From: Nocardia jinanensis
GTDB taxonomy: Bacteria > Actinomycetota > Actinomycetes > Mycobacteriales > Mycobacteriaceae
Direction: 5' to 3'
DNA length: 64,000 bases
Assembly (NCBI RefSeq): GCF_014645735.1
Contig: NZ_BMMH01000004.1
Location: 310,001-374,000, forward strand
The translations under genes were made by a program, and so were the position numbers. The notes under the pieces are model-generated. The model was not told where the DNA came from and did no database searches. It worked only from the letters and a program-made list of their open reading frames with translations. Position 1 is the first letter of the stretch; each line of letters opens with the position of its first letter. Positions 1-9,144 of the stretch are shown here, piece after piece.

Positions 1-395
1 TGCAGGCGATACCGTTCGTTGTCGGTACCAGGCTCATCGGGGGCATGTTGGTCGTGCTGCCCGGATATCTGATGGCGCTGGTCGTGAGCTTCGTATCGGG
101 CAGTTTCATCGTCAAGGTCATGCATCGACAACCCGCCGGCACCTACGACCACTACTTCAGTCAGTTCCTGAGCGTTCCCGACCTCGCGGCCTCCGTGGCG
201 AAGGCCCTGATCTTCTGTGCGGTCGTCACGATCATCCACTGCTACTACGGGTACTTCGCCACCGGCGGGCCGGCAGGCGTCGGCGCTGCCTCCGGGCGAG
301 CGATCCGCGCGAGCCTCGTCGCGATCGTGGTGCTCAATTTCTGCATGACGGTCGCCATCTGGGGCCTGAGTCCGCTGCTGCAGTTCAAAGGGTAG
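1..395 (+). CDS. yrbE: YrbE/MlaE-family ABC permease, C-terminal part
   Basis: The reading frame is open from the window edge, so this is the 3' end of a gene that starts upstream. The visible 131 residues hold three hydrophobic helices and a Gly/Val-rich segment typical of YrbE (MlaE) permeases. YrbE proteins form the membrane channel of Mce importers, which take up lipids or sterols in mycolate bacteria. It lies 3 bp before mceA, the usual yrbEA-yrbEB-mceA order, so this is probably the second yrbE gene. The family call is firm; the A/B assignment is inferred from position. Confidence 0.85.
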   Translation, partial: QAIPFVVGTRLIGGMLVVLPGYLMALVVSFVSGSFIVKVMHRQPAGTYDHYFSQFLSVPDLAASVAKALIFCAVVTIIHCYYGYFATGGPAGVGAASGRAIRASLVAIVVLNFCMTVAIWGLSPLLQFKG

Positions 396-398
396 GAA

Positions 399-1487
399 AT
401 GAGTAGAACGAGGAACCAGGATTTCCTCCGGGGTACCGACGAACAGCAATCCCGAGTGGTTTACCTGGCCGCGGCCGCGACAATCGCGGTCGTCGCGGTG
501 ATCGTCGTATCGGTCGGCTGGGTGTATCCGCGCTTCGCGCCCGATGACGATCTACGGCTGAGCCTGGATGTCCCTTCGGTGGGGCCGGGAGTGGCGGCCG
601 GCACCAAGGTGATCATGCACGGTGCGGAAGTCGGTGAAGTGACCGCGCTCGACGAGGTGGCAACCGGGATCGTGCGGGTAGGTCTGTCGATGCAGCCGGA
701 TCGGATCGAGGGCCTGACCGACACCTTCGACGTGGACTTCCGTCCACAGAACTACTTCGGCGTGACCGCGATCAATGTGATCGCTCGTCCCGGTGGACGG
801 AGCCCGGAATCAGGGCAGGTGCTCGACCGCATTCCCGTCGGCGATTTCACGATGTCGACAATGCTGGAGACCGGCTCACTGGTCATCGACGGCACACTGA
901 CGAAGTCGATGATCGAAACGCTGGACGAAATCATCCGCTACACCGACGGACTCACGCCGATGATCGAGGCCGGGGTGGTGGTCGCCGATCGGGCGGCCGA
1001 AGCGCAGCAAGCTGTGCCGAGCCATCTGATCGGCCGGATGAACGACATCCTGGCGGTTCTGCCTGCCTTCAGCGATCAGGCGATCGGCGTGCTGGACTCG
1101 CTGTACCAGACGAAATTCAATCGGCAACCGGACGGATCGTACGGCGTGAACGACGAGTTCATGGACGAGACCGACGAGGCCATGGAGATCATGTCGGTGG
1201 ATGTGTTCGGTGGCGCGGGTAACCTGCTCGCCTCACACGGCGCGGAGCTGACCCCGCTGGTCTCGATTATCGAAGCGCTCGTCGACGGTATGCCGGGAAT
1301 GATGGCCAACGGCGCGGTGGCGCGCGATCTGCGGGTCTTGATCGACCGTTACAACAGTGCGTTCACCACATCCGGTGATCGGAAAACCTTGAACCTGCGC
1401 CTGGTGCTCGATGACCTACCCGGAGTAGCCGCACCGATCGCGGCAGCGGGAGTACAGACGCAGCCGACCCAGGAGGCCCCGAAGTGA
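399..1487 (+). CDS. mceA: MceA, Mce family substrate-binding protein
   Basis: This 362-residue protein is the first of six consecutive Mce proteins. One N-terminal membrane segment (about residues 25-45) is followed by an MlaD/Mce domain (about 50-130) with the usual pattern of a Gly-rich turn and a V.ITA-type strand. A helical region follows and would form the needle through which lipid moves between outer envelope and YrbE permease. The ATG is 3 bp after the yrbE stop and is preceded by ggtagg. Its last codons overlap the mceB start. The transported lipid cannot be read from the sequence. Confidence 0.88.
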   Translation: MSRTRNQDFLRGTDEQQSRVVYLAAAATIAVVAVIVVSVGWVYPRFAPDDDLRLSLDVPSVGPGVAAGTKVIMHGAEVGEVTALDEVATGIVRVGLSMQPDRIEGLTDTFDVDFRPQNYFGVTAINVIARPGGRSPESGQVLDRIPVGDFTMSTMLETGSLVIDGTLTKSMIETLDEIIRYTDGLTPMIEAGVVVADRAAEAQQAVPSHLIGRMNDILAVLPAFSDQAIGVLDSLYQTKFNRQPDGSYGVNDEFMDETDEAMEIMSVDVFGGAGNLLASHGAELTPLVSIIEALVDGMPGMMANGAVARDLRVLIDRYNSAFTTSGDRKTLNLRLVLDDLPGVAAPIAAAGVQTQPTQEAPK

Positions 1488-2497
1488 GGTTCCGAGTCGA
1501 GTTCGCGAAATTGCTGGCGAAGATCGGTGCCGCAGCGCTGGTGTCGGTGCTGCTGTTCGTGATCATCATCAACGCCATCAAGAACCCGATCGATGGCGAT
1601 CAGCAGACCTACACGGCGGAATTCACCGATGTATCGGGACTGCATGTCAACGGTGACATTCGCGCGAAGGGCGTCCAGATCGGCAAGATCCATTCGATCG
1701 AGTTGCGGCGCAAAGGTGATGCCACCGTAGCCGACGTCGGGTTCTCACTGGTCACGCCGCATCGGCTGACCGAGAACACCACGCTGGCGGTCAAATACCA
1801 GAATCTCACCGGTGTCCGGTATGTCGACATGCAGGTCCCGGAGCCTGCCGGTCCGCCGGTGGATCACCTGACAACGCATCGCACGCGGCCCTCCTATGAC
1901 ATCACCGAGCTCTTCAACGGCCTGCAACCCGTACTCGCGACCATGGGCGCGGAGGAGATCAATCAGTTCACCGAGAACGCGATAGCGCTGCTACAAGGCG
2001 ACGGTGAGGGGCTGGCTCCCATGCTCGACAGTGTGCAGAAACTCGCCGACCTCGCACACGACCGCGAACAGGTGATCTCTACCCTCACTGCGAATGTCTC
2101 CCGCATCTCCGATGCCCTCGGCGGCAGATCGACGCAGGTCGTCGAGTTCTTGAAGGCGATGAGCTTCCCGGTCGCGCGGGCCATGACCGTACTGGAGGAG
2201 ATGCGCAAGACGGCGCAGTTCGGTCCGGCGTTCACCCGGCCCTTGCAGAAGTTGATCCACTCCATCGGCCTGACCGAGGATCTGGATGTCGACCGATTGC
2301 TGGGGGAGGCGTTCCCCTCACTGACGGATGCGGCAGGTGCGCTGCGCCTGCTGCCGGTGACCCTGGCCGGTCTCCAACTGCCCCATGTCACCCAGGAGCC
2401 GGGCGTGGTGGCCTGTAGCAACGGCCTGGCTCAGCTTCCCACCGAGGTCCAAGTCCTCTTGAACGGCAGCGAGGTCGTGATATGTCAGCCATCGTGA
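1484..2497 (+). CDS. mceB: MceB, Mce family protein
   Basis: 337 residues. The GTG start overlaps the mceA stop as GTGA, a coupling repeated at most junctions of this operon. There is an N-terminal membrane helix (about 15-35), an Mce/MlaD domain with VRYVDMQV-type strands, and a long helical C-terminal half. Two Cys near the C-terminus (in VACSNG and VICQPS) may form a disulphide in the cell envelope, as suspected for other MceB proteins. The role is a structural subunit of the lipid importer. Confidence 0.87.
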   Translation: MRFRVEFAKLLAKIGAAALVSVLLFVIIINAIKNPIDGDQQTYTAEFTDVSGLHVNGDIRAKGVQIGKIHSIELRRKGDATVADVGFSLVTPHRLTENTTLAVKYQNLTGVRYVDMQVPEPAGPPVDHLTTHRTRPSYDITELFNGLQPVLATMGAEEINQFTENAIALLQGDGEGLAPMLDSVQKLADLAHDREQVISTLTANVSRISDALGGRSTQVVEFLKAMSFPVARAMTVLEEMRKTAQFGPAFTRPLQKLIHSIGLTEDLDVDRLLGEAFPSLTDAAGALRLLPVTLAGLQLPHVTQEPGVVACSNGLAQLPTEVQVLLNGSEVVICQPS

Positions 2498-3510
2498 AAT
2501 TTCGGAAGGTCCGCAACGGGACGAGCGGGCCGGCGACAGCCCGTCGGATCGGCCGGAGTGACACCGCGATCGGTGCCGTCGTGGTCCTCGTCACCGTCGC
2601 GATACTGGCCGCGGTGACGGTGTATTACCTGAATCCGCCCGGCCGCACAACGATCGCGTTCGAAACCACCGACGCGGCGGCATTGGATATCGGCCAGGAC
2701 GTCCGGGTCGCCGGCATCTCGGTCGGTACGGTGACGAAGATCTCGGCACTTCCGGCGACTGTCCGGGTAGAGGCCGAACTCGACAGCGATACCTTTGTCG
2801 GCACCGACTCACAGGTATCGGTACGCATGTTGACGCCGGTGGGTGGCTACGCGATCACCGTGGTCCCCAGCGGGAGTGAGCCGTTGGGCGATGCGGTGAT
2901 CCCGGTGGACCGAGTCGATGTCCCCTACTCGATCGCGGATGTGCTGCAGGCCTCGCCCCGGGTGACCGACGATGTCGACGGTGCGGTCATCGATGCCAAC
3001 ATCGAGCAGGTGGCCGATGCGCTGGAGCACAATTCGCCCTCGGTGGGCTCGCTGATCGAGGGTATGAACAGCATTGCCGCGGTCATGGATCGCCAACGCG
3101 ATCAGGTGCATCAGATCGCCGGCCTGGCCTCAGAGTATCTGGAGACGTTCAACAACGATCGAGAGTTCGTTTTCCACTTCATTCGCGAGGTCGAAATCGT
3201 GGCGAGTACGTACAACACGGCCGCCGCGGGATTCAACGAGAGCTATCACCGGCTGGGCGACGTCCTCCGCAGGCTCACGTCGGTGGAGAAGTTCTATCTC
3301 GGTCACAAGGACGAATTGAAAGCCGCGGTGACCAACTTGCGAGGTGCGATCGAGGACACCCAGACCCATCTCGGGCCTGCGATCGACCGGCTGCTGGCGT
3401 TGAAAGGACAGTTGGAAGCATGGTTGACGCCCGAGGGGATGGCGGCCATCGGTGGCGGAACGGTACTGGCGTCGGAACTGTGTGTTCCGATTCCGGGGCG
3501 GACGTGCTGA
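2494..3510 (+). CDS. mceC: MceC, Mce family protein
   Basis: I place the start at the GTG that overlaps the mceB stop (GTGA), giving 338 residues beginning MKFRKVRN. An in-frame ATG 12 bp upstream (2482) is the alternative. A membrane helix lies at about residues 28-48, then the Mce domain, then a helical tail ending in a Cys pair (ELCVPIPGRTC). It is the third Mce subunit. The GTGA overlap matches the other junctions and is why I prefer the shorter form. Confidence 0.85.
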   Translation: MKFRKVRNGTSGPATARRIGRSDTAIGAVVVLVTVAILAAVTVYYLNPPGRTTIAFETTDAAALDIGQDVRVAGISVGTVTKISALPATVRVEAELDSDTFVGTDSQVSVRMLTPVGGYAITVVPSGSEPLGDAVIPVDRVDVPYSIADVLQASPRVTDDVDGAVIDANIEQVADALEHNSPSVGSLIEGMNSIAAVMDRQRDQVHQIAGLASEYLETFNNDREFVFHFIREVEIVASTYNTAAAGFNESYHRLGDVLRRLTSVEKFYLGHKDELKAAVTNLRGAIEDTQTHLGPAIDRLLALKGQLEAWLTPEGMAAIGGGTVLASELCVPIPGRTC

Positions 3511-3511
3511 G

Positions 3512-4612
3512 ATGATCACCAAGCGCAGAGTTCTGGTGGCCGCGGCAGCCACCATCGTCGGGATTACCGCTGTCACCGCGGTCGGATACGCGGTCGGTGC
3601 GGAGGACACCCGCAGCATCGGGTCCGGCTACTGTGCCGCGCTGCCCGACGCGATCGGGCTGTACGCCGGCAACGCGGTGACCCAGATGGGGTTGCGGATC
3701 GGCACCGTCGAACGGGTGGAGCCGAAGGGCGAACGCGTCCAGGTCACCTTCAGTCTGGACGGAACCCGGCGAGTCCCGGTCAACGTGCAGGCGGTGACCC
3801 GATCCAAATCCTTGCTGGCCGACCGAAGTCTCGAGCTCGTCGGCAACTACGAGGAAGGACCGCAGCTGAGAGCGGGTGACTGTATTCCGCCCGAACGGAC
3901 CCACACCCCGAAGAGCATTTCGGAGATCGCCGGTTCGGCGGCCGATTTCATCGACGCGATGGCGCCGGCCGACGGCAACCAGAGTATGGAGCGGGCCATC
4001 GCCGGTATGGCGGACGCTATGCGGTACAACGGCGTCCTCGCACAATCGCTGATGCTGCACGCTTCTGCCGCCGTGTCGGGCCCGGATCAGCTGATCGCGG
4101 ATATCGGCACGAGCATCAACAATATGGCTCCGCTGACCGACGACACACTACGGAACTGGTCGACGCTGCGCTCGATCTTCGACCAGCTCCCCGCAGTCGT
4201 CGCCGCGGGCCGGGACCTGTGGCAAGGGCCCATCGACGTCGTGCAGGGCGTCGCCTACCTGACCCCGGTTTTGCTCGACATCCAACAGAACTACGGCAAC
4301 GACATCTGGCCGGTCGTGCACGGTGGCGTCGTCGATGTAATCGCGCTGGCGGCGACCAGGTCGAAAGATATCCAGGCTCTGCTCGGCACAGTGCCCGCCA
4401 TCGCCGACCTGATGCGACAGCAGTCGGGAACAGGTGGATTGACGCTCCGGTACCGCACTCCGACCGTCGAGTTCGGCAACCCGGATGCCCCCCAGCTGTG
4501 TGAGGTGCTCAATCGAATGCTCGCCGGCAGCTGCCAGATATCGGACGGGCGGGTTCGAGTTCCTGCCACCCGTCTGCTGGATCTCGTTGTCGCGAAAGGG
4601 AATCAGCCGTGA
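3512..4612 (+). CDS. mceD: MceD, Mce family protein
   Basis: 366 residues from the ATG one base after the mceC stop; an in-frame upstream extension would run 60 bp into mceC and is unlikely. The protein begins MITKRRVL with a membrane segment at about residues 8-28. The Mce domain follows, with Cys in GYCAAL and GDCIPP that could pair, then a helical segment and a Cys-containing C-terminus. It is the fourth subunit of the importer and is coupled by GTGA to mceE. Confidence 0.85.
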   Translation: MITKRRVLVAAAATIVGITAVTAVGYAVGAEDTRSIGSGYCAALPDAIGLYAGNAVTQMGLRIGTVERVEPKGERVQVTFSLDGTRRVPVNVQAVTRSKSLLADRSLELVGNYEEGPQLRAGDCIPPERTHTPKSISEIAGSAADFIDAMAPADGNQSMERAIAGMADAMRYNGVLAQSLMLHASAAVSGPDQLIADIGTSINNMAPLTDDTLRNWSTLRSIFDQLPAVVAAGRDLWQGPIDVVQGVAYLTPVLLDIQQNYGNDIWPVVHGGVVDVIALAATRSKDIQALLGTVPAIADLMRQQSGTGGLTLRYRTPTVEFGNPDAPQLCEVLNRMLAGSCQISDGRVRVPATRLLDLVVAKGNQP

Positions 4613-5616
4613 AACTCTCGACGAGAATCAGGTCCGGAATCGGTGTCCTCGCACTGTCAGGCGCCGTTCTGGCCACATCGTCCTGTTCGCTCGGACCGAA
4701 GGATGTACCGGTATTCCGGGGCACGCCGAGCAACGGGTACGACGTGACGATCGAGTTCGCCAGCGTCATGAGCCTTCCGGACGGCGCACACGTCATGATG
4801 AACGGCTTGAAGGTCGGTGCGGTGGATGCGGTCGAGGTCGCGCCCGAGTCGGCGCGAGTGACGGTCCGCTTCGACAGCGATACGCGCGTGCCGGACGATG
4901 TCCGGGCCGTGATCCGGCAGAACACGCTGCTCGGCGACACCTACATCGGCCTGGATCGTTCGGCCGGCGACGCGGCCACCGGTTTCCTTGCCGAGGGGGC
5001 AACGATTGCGGTGGACCGCACCGCCTCGCCGCCCCAGCTCGAAGACACGATCGCGGTTCTCGCCTATTTCGTGAACGGCGGCAGCATCCAGCGCATCCAG
5101 GACGCCATGTCCAAGATCAATACCGTCATGCCCGAGATGGCCGACGTACGCAACATGGCCTCCACCGTGGCGGTGGACCTGCGCGATCTGGCACAGAACA
5201 CCGGTGAGATCGATAGGATGCTGAACGGCTTCGACGCGACCGCCCAAGCCATCAACACCAGATCCGATGTCCTGTCCACGGTGTTCACCGACACCGCGAT
5301 CCACTTCTGGTATCGGTGGGCGCACAACATCGTCGGGTACGTGAGTAAGGCGCTGCCCGGGATCGGCAGCATCTTCGAGGGCGGCAACTGGATGGTGCCG
5401 ATGCTGGAGTCGCTCGCCGACACCTCTGCCATGGGCCGGCAGATATGGGACGACGCCCCGGCCACCGCAGCGCAACTATCGGAATTCCTCCGGACCACCG
5501 TCCTGCCGTTCGCCGAGCGCCCCGCGGTCGACGTCCTGTCCGTCGAGTCGGCCAGCGGAAATCAGATGATCGGCGACGTCGAGAACCTGCTGCGCATGTT
5601 GGGAGCGGTCAAATGA
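4609..5616 (+). CDS. mceE: MceE, Mce family lipoprotein
   Basis: 335 residues, GTG start overlapping the mceD stop. A signal peptide ends in a lipobox (LATSSC, Cys at about residue 26), so the protein should be lipid-anchored; the fifth gene of mce operons usually encodes the lipoprotein (LprK-type). The Mce domain occupies about residues 45-130, followed by helices. The ATGA overlap with mceF continues the operon. Confidence 0.87.
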   Translation: MKLSTRIRSGIGVLALSGAVLATSSCSLGPKDVPVFRGTPSNGYDVTIEFASVMSLPDGAHVMMNGLKVGAVDAVEVAPESARVTVRFDSDTRVPDDVRAVIRQNTLLGDTYIGLDRSAGDAATGFLAEGATIAVDRTASPPQLEDTIAVLAYFVNGGSIQRIQDAMSKINTVMPEMADVRNMASTVAVDLRDLAQNTGEIDRMLNGFDATAQAINTRSDVLSTVFTDTAIHFWYRWAHNIVGYVSKALPGIGSIFEGGNWMVPMLESLADTSAMGRQIWDDAPATAAQLSEFLRTTVLPFAERPAVDVLSVESASGNQMIGDVENLLRMLGAVK

Positions 5617-6581
5617 TTCTCACCCGAACCCGGATATCCGCGCTCGGTATGGCGGCCATCGCGGCCGGCTCCTTTCTCTACATGGATTCGCTGGGTCTGC
5701 GGACCGAGATCCTCGAAGACCGGCGTTCGGCAACGATGTCCATCACCGATACCAATGGGTTGCTCGTCGGATCGAAGGTACTGCTACGCGGCGTCGAGAT
5801 CGGCAACATCACCGACGTCGACACGGATGCCCAGGGCGTCCGGGTGAGCTGGAACTACGAATCGGGCTATGAGATCCCGGTGAGCAGTCGCTTCCGCGTC
5901 GACAACTTGTCGGCGCTGGGGGAGACCTACCTGGCGGTACTCCCGGACACCGGGTCGGAACCCTATTTGGACGACGGAGCGGTCATCCCCCCCGACCGGG
6001 TGAAGGTGCCGACCACATTCAAGGAGCTCTCCGAGCGCTTGACACAATTCCTCGAGCAGGTGGAGCCGGCCCGGATTCAAGAATTGTTCCACGAGCTGGA
6101 CACCGCGCTGCCCGAGGACGTCCGAGTCCTCGGCGATCTCGAGGCTGCAGGAGAACTGCTGGCCGCGACCATAACCAGAGAAGCCGACAACCTCTCCACC
6201 GTCATGGACACCGTGCAGCCACTGCTGCTCGACAGTGCGACAGTCCCCGGCGATCTGGCGGGGACGACGCCGGAGCTGGCGGGATTCGGTCACGGTTTCG
6301 CCGAGTTGGTCGAAGGCATCCATTTCGCGATGGTGTTCGCGCCCCTGCGCGACTCCGTGAAGTACGGGGCGGCGCCTTTCATTGCGGACGGACTCCAGGT
6401 GTTCCTCGATCTGAGCGCGGCGGACCTGAACGTGCTCGGCGTGGATCTGCTCCCCGCGGCGCGCTCGGCCAGTGCCGCGATGCAAACGGTCGATGTCGGC
6501 CGGCTGCTGGACAACGCCATGCGGGCGACCGAGTCCGGTGATGCCGTAACGGTGAACGTCCAGGTACCGGGGGGTGGTTAG
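5613..6581 (+). CDS. mceF: MceF, Mce family protein
   Basis: 322 residues from the ATG overlapping the mceE stop. The frame is open upstream through mceE, but a longer start has no ribosome site and would duplicate mceE DNA. An N-terminal hydrophobic helix (about residues 8-24) precedes the Mce domain and a helical C-terminal half. It is the sixth and last Mce subunit; the downstream gene encodes an accessory membrane protein. Confidence 0.86.
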   Translation: MILTRTRISALGMAAIAAGSFLYMDSLGLRTEILEDRRSATMSITDTNGLLVGSKVLLRGVEIGNITDVDTDAQGVRVSWNYESGYEIPVSSRFRVDNLSALGETYLAVLPDTGSEPYLDDGAVIPPDRVKVPTTFKELSERLTQFLEQVEPARIQELFHELDTALPEDVRVLGDLEAAGELLAATITREADNLSTVMDTVQPLLLDSATVPGDLAGTTPELAGFGHGFAELVEGIHFAMVFAPLRDSVKYGAAPFIADGLQVFLDLSAADLNVLGVDLLPAARSASAAMQTVDVGRLLDNAMRATESGDAVTVNVQVPGGG

Positions 6582-6634
6582 CTGCGAGTTCGGTGCAGAG
6601 ACCAGCCATTCAACCCGGAGAAAGTACTGCTGTC

Positions 6635-7360
6635 ATGATTCTGAAATCGGACGAACTGGAAGATGCTGTAGCGGCGGAGGAGGCTCGCGAGGAAGAGGGC
6701 CCGGACTCCGCCGGATCCGGCACGCCGCCGGAGGCAGGCGCCCCGCCGAAGCAGGCGCGCTCACGTCTCGGCGAGCAACCCGTCACTCTGCGAACTGTGG
6801 GCATAGTGGTACTGATCGCTTGTCTGGTGGCGGCGGTCGGCGTACTCGGCTGGCAGGTGCGCGCGAAGGCGAATGAACTCGACGACCTCCGCGCTTCGGC
6901 CGCCGTCCGCGAGCAGGTCGAACAAGTTGCGCTCGACTACGCAACCGGCGCCGCCGAAATGAATTTCCGAGACCTGGCGGCGTGGCACGGTCGTCTGACG
7001 AAGGGCACCACACCGGAGCTGTCCGACCGGCTGACGAGGGCTGCCTCCTCGATGGAACAGATCATCATGCCGCTGCAATGGACATCGACCGCCAGGCCCA
7101 TCGCGGCGAAGATTCTCTCGGAATCGAACGGCATCTATTCGGTGAGCTGCTTTGTCAGCGTGCTGACGAAGAACAGTCAAGCCCCGGACGGTATTCAGTC
7201 GACGGCAACGTACCAGCTGTCGATCGACAGCGAGAACAATTCGGTCATCACCGAGATCGGCGGGATAGGCTCCGCGCTGCCCACAGCCCCTGTGAACGAG
7301 CCGCCGGCGCCGCCGAGCGGGGCCGTTCCAGCACCCGGTCTGGCTCCGCCCGGTGGATAG
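6635..7360 (+). CDS. Mce-associated membrane protein
   Basis: 241 residues from the ATG at 6635, chosen because cggagaaag lies just upstream; a GTG at 6593 is in frame but lacks a site. An acidic, Pro-rich cytoplasmic N-terminus (about 1-60) leads to one membrane helix (about 63-85). A periplasmic domain of the Mam type follows, with an SxxxL..R..A..Y pattern, and then a Pro-rich tail. Genes of this type follow mceF in most actinobacterial mce operons and stabilise the complex. It is the last gene before the terminator. Confidence 0.8.
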   Translation: MILKSDELEDAVAAEEAREEEGPDSAGSGTPPEAGAPPKQARSRLGEQPVTLRTVGIVVLIACLVAAVGVLGWQVRAKANELDDLRASAAVREQVEQVALDYATGAAEMNFRDLAAWHGRLTKGTTPELSDRLTRAASSMEQIIMPLQWTSTARPIAAKILSESNGIYSVSCFVSVLTKNSQAPDGIQSTATYQLSIDSENNSVITEIGGIGSALPTAPVNEPPAPPSGAVPAPGLAPPGG

Positions 7361-7466
7361 TAGCGCGCCGGATGGTCGAGGGCGGCGATGTGCTGCCGCT
7401 CTGGACCCGCGCCGCCGCATCGCGGAGCCGGCCGGCCTGCCTTTGGAACGCGAGCAACGGGCAGAT

Positions 7467-7513
7467 GGCCGCCCGCACGTAGGAATGTGCGGGCGGTTGA
7501 CCCCCGCGTTTTA
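7467..7513 (+). terminator. Rho-independent terminator of the mce operon
   Basis: A stem of ten perfect pairs (ccgcccgcac with gtgcgggcgg, plus G-T wobbles outside) closes an 8-base loop. A gttttatta stretch follows shortly after. It lies about 110 bp after the last mce-operon gene. The 7361-7466 interval holds no other recognisable gene. Confidence 0.75.
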
Positions 7514-7535
7514 TTAATCTATCTTCAATTAAGTA
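7514..7535 (+). promoter_or_regulatory. AT-rich promoter/operator element upstream of the ferredoxin gene
   Basis: An unusually AT-rich stretch, TAATCTATCTTCAATTAAG, in very GC-rich DNA. A near copy (TAATATATCTTTGATTAAA) lies upstream of the divergent SCP2/P450 operon at about 10918. Aligned over 22 bases the two agree at about 17 positions. It is probably a shared promoter or regulator site; the nearby TetR is one candidate binder. Confidence 0.5.
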
Positions 7536-7609
7536 ACTGCCATGAACCCGGTAGTTGGTATGGAATCATCGACGATCGTTTCGACCGATCGTCAGGAGGG
7601 AGTCTCGTG

Positions 7610-7834
7610 ATGAAAGTTGTACTGGACCGGACAAAGTGCACCGGGTTGGGAATCTGCGAGTCGCTGGCGCCTGCCTTTTTCGAGGTCGACGACAACGGTG
7701 ACCTCCTCATGCACAAAGAAGACGTCACCGAGGATGAAATGGCCGAGGTCGAGGAAGCCGTGAACAGCTGCCCCACCGAGGCTTTGCGGATTCTGCGGGA
7801 GTCCGCGACTGCGGCTTCCTCCGCGTCGCACTGA
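7610..7834 (+). CDS. 3Fe-4S ferredoxin of the P450-partner type
   Basis: 74 residues starting MKVVLDRTKC. The Cys pattern is C-x5-C near residues 10-16 and a C-P pair near residue 55, the signature of small [3Fe-4S] ferredoxins that feed electrons to actinobacterial P450s. A strong aggaggg lies 9 bp before the ATG; an in-frame GTG one codon earlier is also possible. It sits between the mce operon and a TetR/P450/SCP2 group, so the P450 at 9145-10413 is the likely partner. Confidence 0.88.
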   Translation: MKVVLDRTKCTGLGICESLAPAFFEVDDNGDLLMHKEDVTEDEMAEVEEAVNSCPTEALRILRESATAASSASH

Positions 7835-7844
7835 ATCAGGAATA

Positions 7845-8552
7845 TTACGCCTTGACGCCGCGTCCGGTATGCCTCGGCGACCGGTTGCGGCGCGTGGTGT
7901 GTTCAGAACCGGCGTCGGGTGCGCCGATCCCGTGCCGGATCATGGATTGAGCCGTGCGGATCACCGTCTCGAGCGAGCCGCGTCGCGGTGTCCACCATTC
8001 TGCCGCCCAATTGAGCGACCCCATGATCAGCATCTGGGCGATGGGTAGATCCATATCGGTGCGCAGCTGCTTCTCGGCGTCGGCGTCCTTGATCAGCCTG
8101 CGCCAGATGGCGCCGTAGTTCGCGTCTTCGGCCATCTGCCGCGCTCGGATGTGGTCGGGTACCTGGCCACTGTTGCGGATCGCCGCGGTCGCGTAGTCGG
8201 AGAGTTCGAGTTCGTGACGCAGATGTGCTTCGACCGCGACAAGGATGCGATCCAGTGGCGAGACATCGCTGGAGACCTGCTCCAGCACCTCCTCGACATG
8301 CCTGCGCATTTCGGCGACACCGCTCCACATGACCTCCTCGATCAGGTCTTCACGCGAACCGAAGTAGTAGTAGATCGCCGGCGCCTGTAGTTCGGCGTAT
8401 TCGGCCACATCGGACAGGCGCGTACCCGAGTAGCCCTTGACGCTGAGGACATGCGCGGCGGCATCGAGGATGCGCTGACGGGTACGCGCCGATTTCGACT
8501 CCGCGGACTGCGCGTCGTCGGCAACGGGCTGCGCCCGACTTTTTCTAGCCAT
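7845..8552 (-). CDS. TetR/AcrR family transcriptional regulator
   Basis: 235 residues. The N-terminal helix-turn-helix (about residues 25-70) contains RILDAAAHVLSVKGYSGTRL and a YYYFGSREDL recognition segment. The C-terminal region is helical and would bind a ligand. It converges on the ferredoxin gene with a 10-bp gap and faces a 590-bp gap towards the P450. Context suggests it controls lipid or sterol oxidation genes here, in the manner of the KstR-type regulators, but the ligand is not readable. Confidence 0.85.
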   Translation of the reverse strand: MARKSRAQPVADDAQSAESKSARTRQRILDAAAHVLSVKGYSGTRLSDVAEYAELQAPAIYYYFGSREDLIEEVMWSGVAEMRRHVEEVLEQVSSDVSPLDRILVAVEAHLRHELELSDYATAAIRNSGQVPDHIRARQMAEDANYGAIWRRLIKDADAEKQLRTDMDLPIAQMLIMGSLNWAAEWWTPRRGSLETVIRTAQSMIRHGIGAPDAGSEHTTRRNRSPRHTGRGVKA

Positions 8553-8554
8553 GA

Positions 8555-8577
8555 TTCAACTATAATGCAGTATATCG
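8555..8577. promoter_or_regulatory. Possible autoregulatory operator of the TetR gene
   Basis: Just upstream of the TetR start is an AT-rich imperfect palindrome with core ACTATAATGCAGT (outer ACT/AGT arms matched, inner bases degenerate). Its position over the expected promoter fits autorepression. It is weak evidence from symmetry and position only. Confidence 0.35.
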
Positions 8578-9062
8578 GGGCCACCGGGACCGGAGGCGCA
8601 TATCGGTCGCGTCGGAACGACAGGGCAGCCGAGCGCTGGATCGCTCGGATGTCGGCTCCTCTCGACCTATAGCGGGCAGACTCATTGCCGTGCGCCGCGG
8701 TGCGTGTTGCGAACGTCGGTTCATGGAACGCAGCAGCGACAAATCGGTGTCAGCGCAGCGCCGGCCCAGGCAGCCTTGGATAAGGCCGAGGTCCTTCGGT
8801 CGGGATGCGTGGTGTCTTCGGTGCCGATCGGCGAGGGTGTGGACCTGTCGATTCGCTCAGCTGGGTCCGATGCCGATCAGTCGACGGTTTGGTGACCGGG
8901 ATCGGTGTCCCGACCGGACGGAGGAGACATTCTGCGACTGGTCGGGTAGTGAGCCGGTGGTGGCCGAGTTTGCCCACGCGCGGCTGCGGAGACCCGCCAT
9001 GGCTCGGGCCACCGTGCCCGTCCGCCGGCACCGCGGCCGCGCCGGCCACAATGGCGGGAGCG
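8578..9062. other. Intergenic region without a supported gene
   Basis: About 490 bp between the TetR gene start and the P450 terminator. Open frames exist on both strands but lack ribosome sites, recognisable motifs or coherent codon use. I see no RNA gene. Confidence 0.5.
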
Positions 9063-9117
9063 GCAAAAAGGTTCGGCCCCGGACCCCGCCGGCAGGCGAT
9101 TGTGGGGCCCGGGGCCT
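9063..9117 (-). terminator. Terminator of the SCP2-P450 operon
   Basis: On the minus strand, just after the P450 stop, a 13-bp stem (ggggcccggggcc with ggccccggacccc, one mismatch) closes a 16-base loop. CCGAACCTTTTTG follows, giving a run of five T. This is a conventional intrinsic terminator. Confidence 0.7.
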
Positions 9118-9144
9118 ACCGTGCTCGAGAGCTGGTCGTGAATA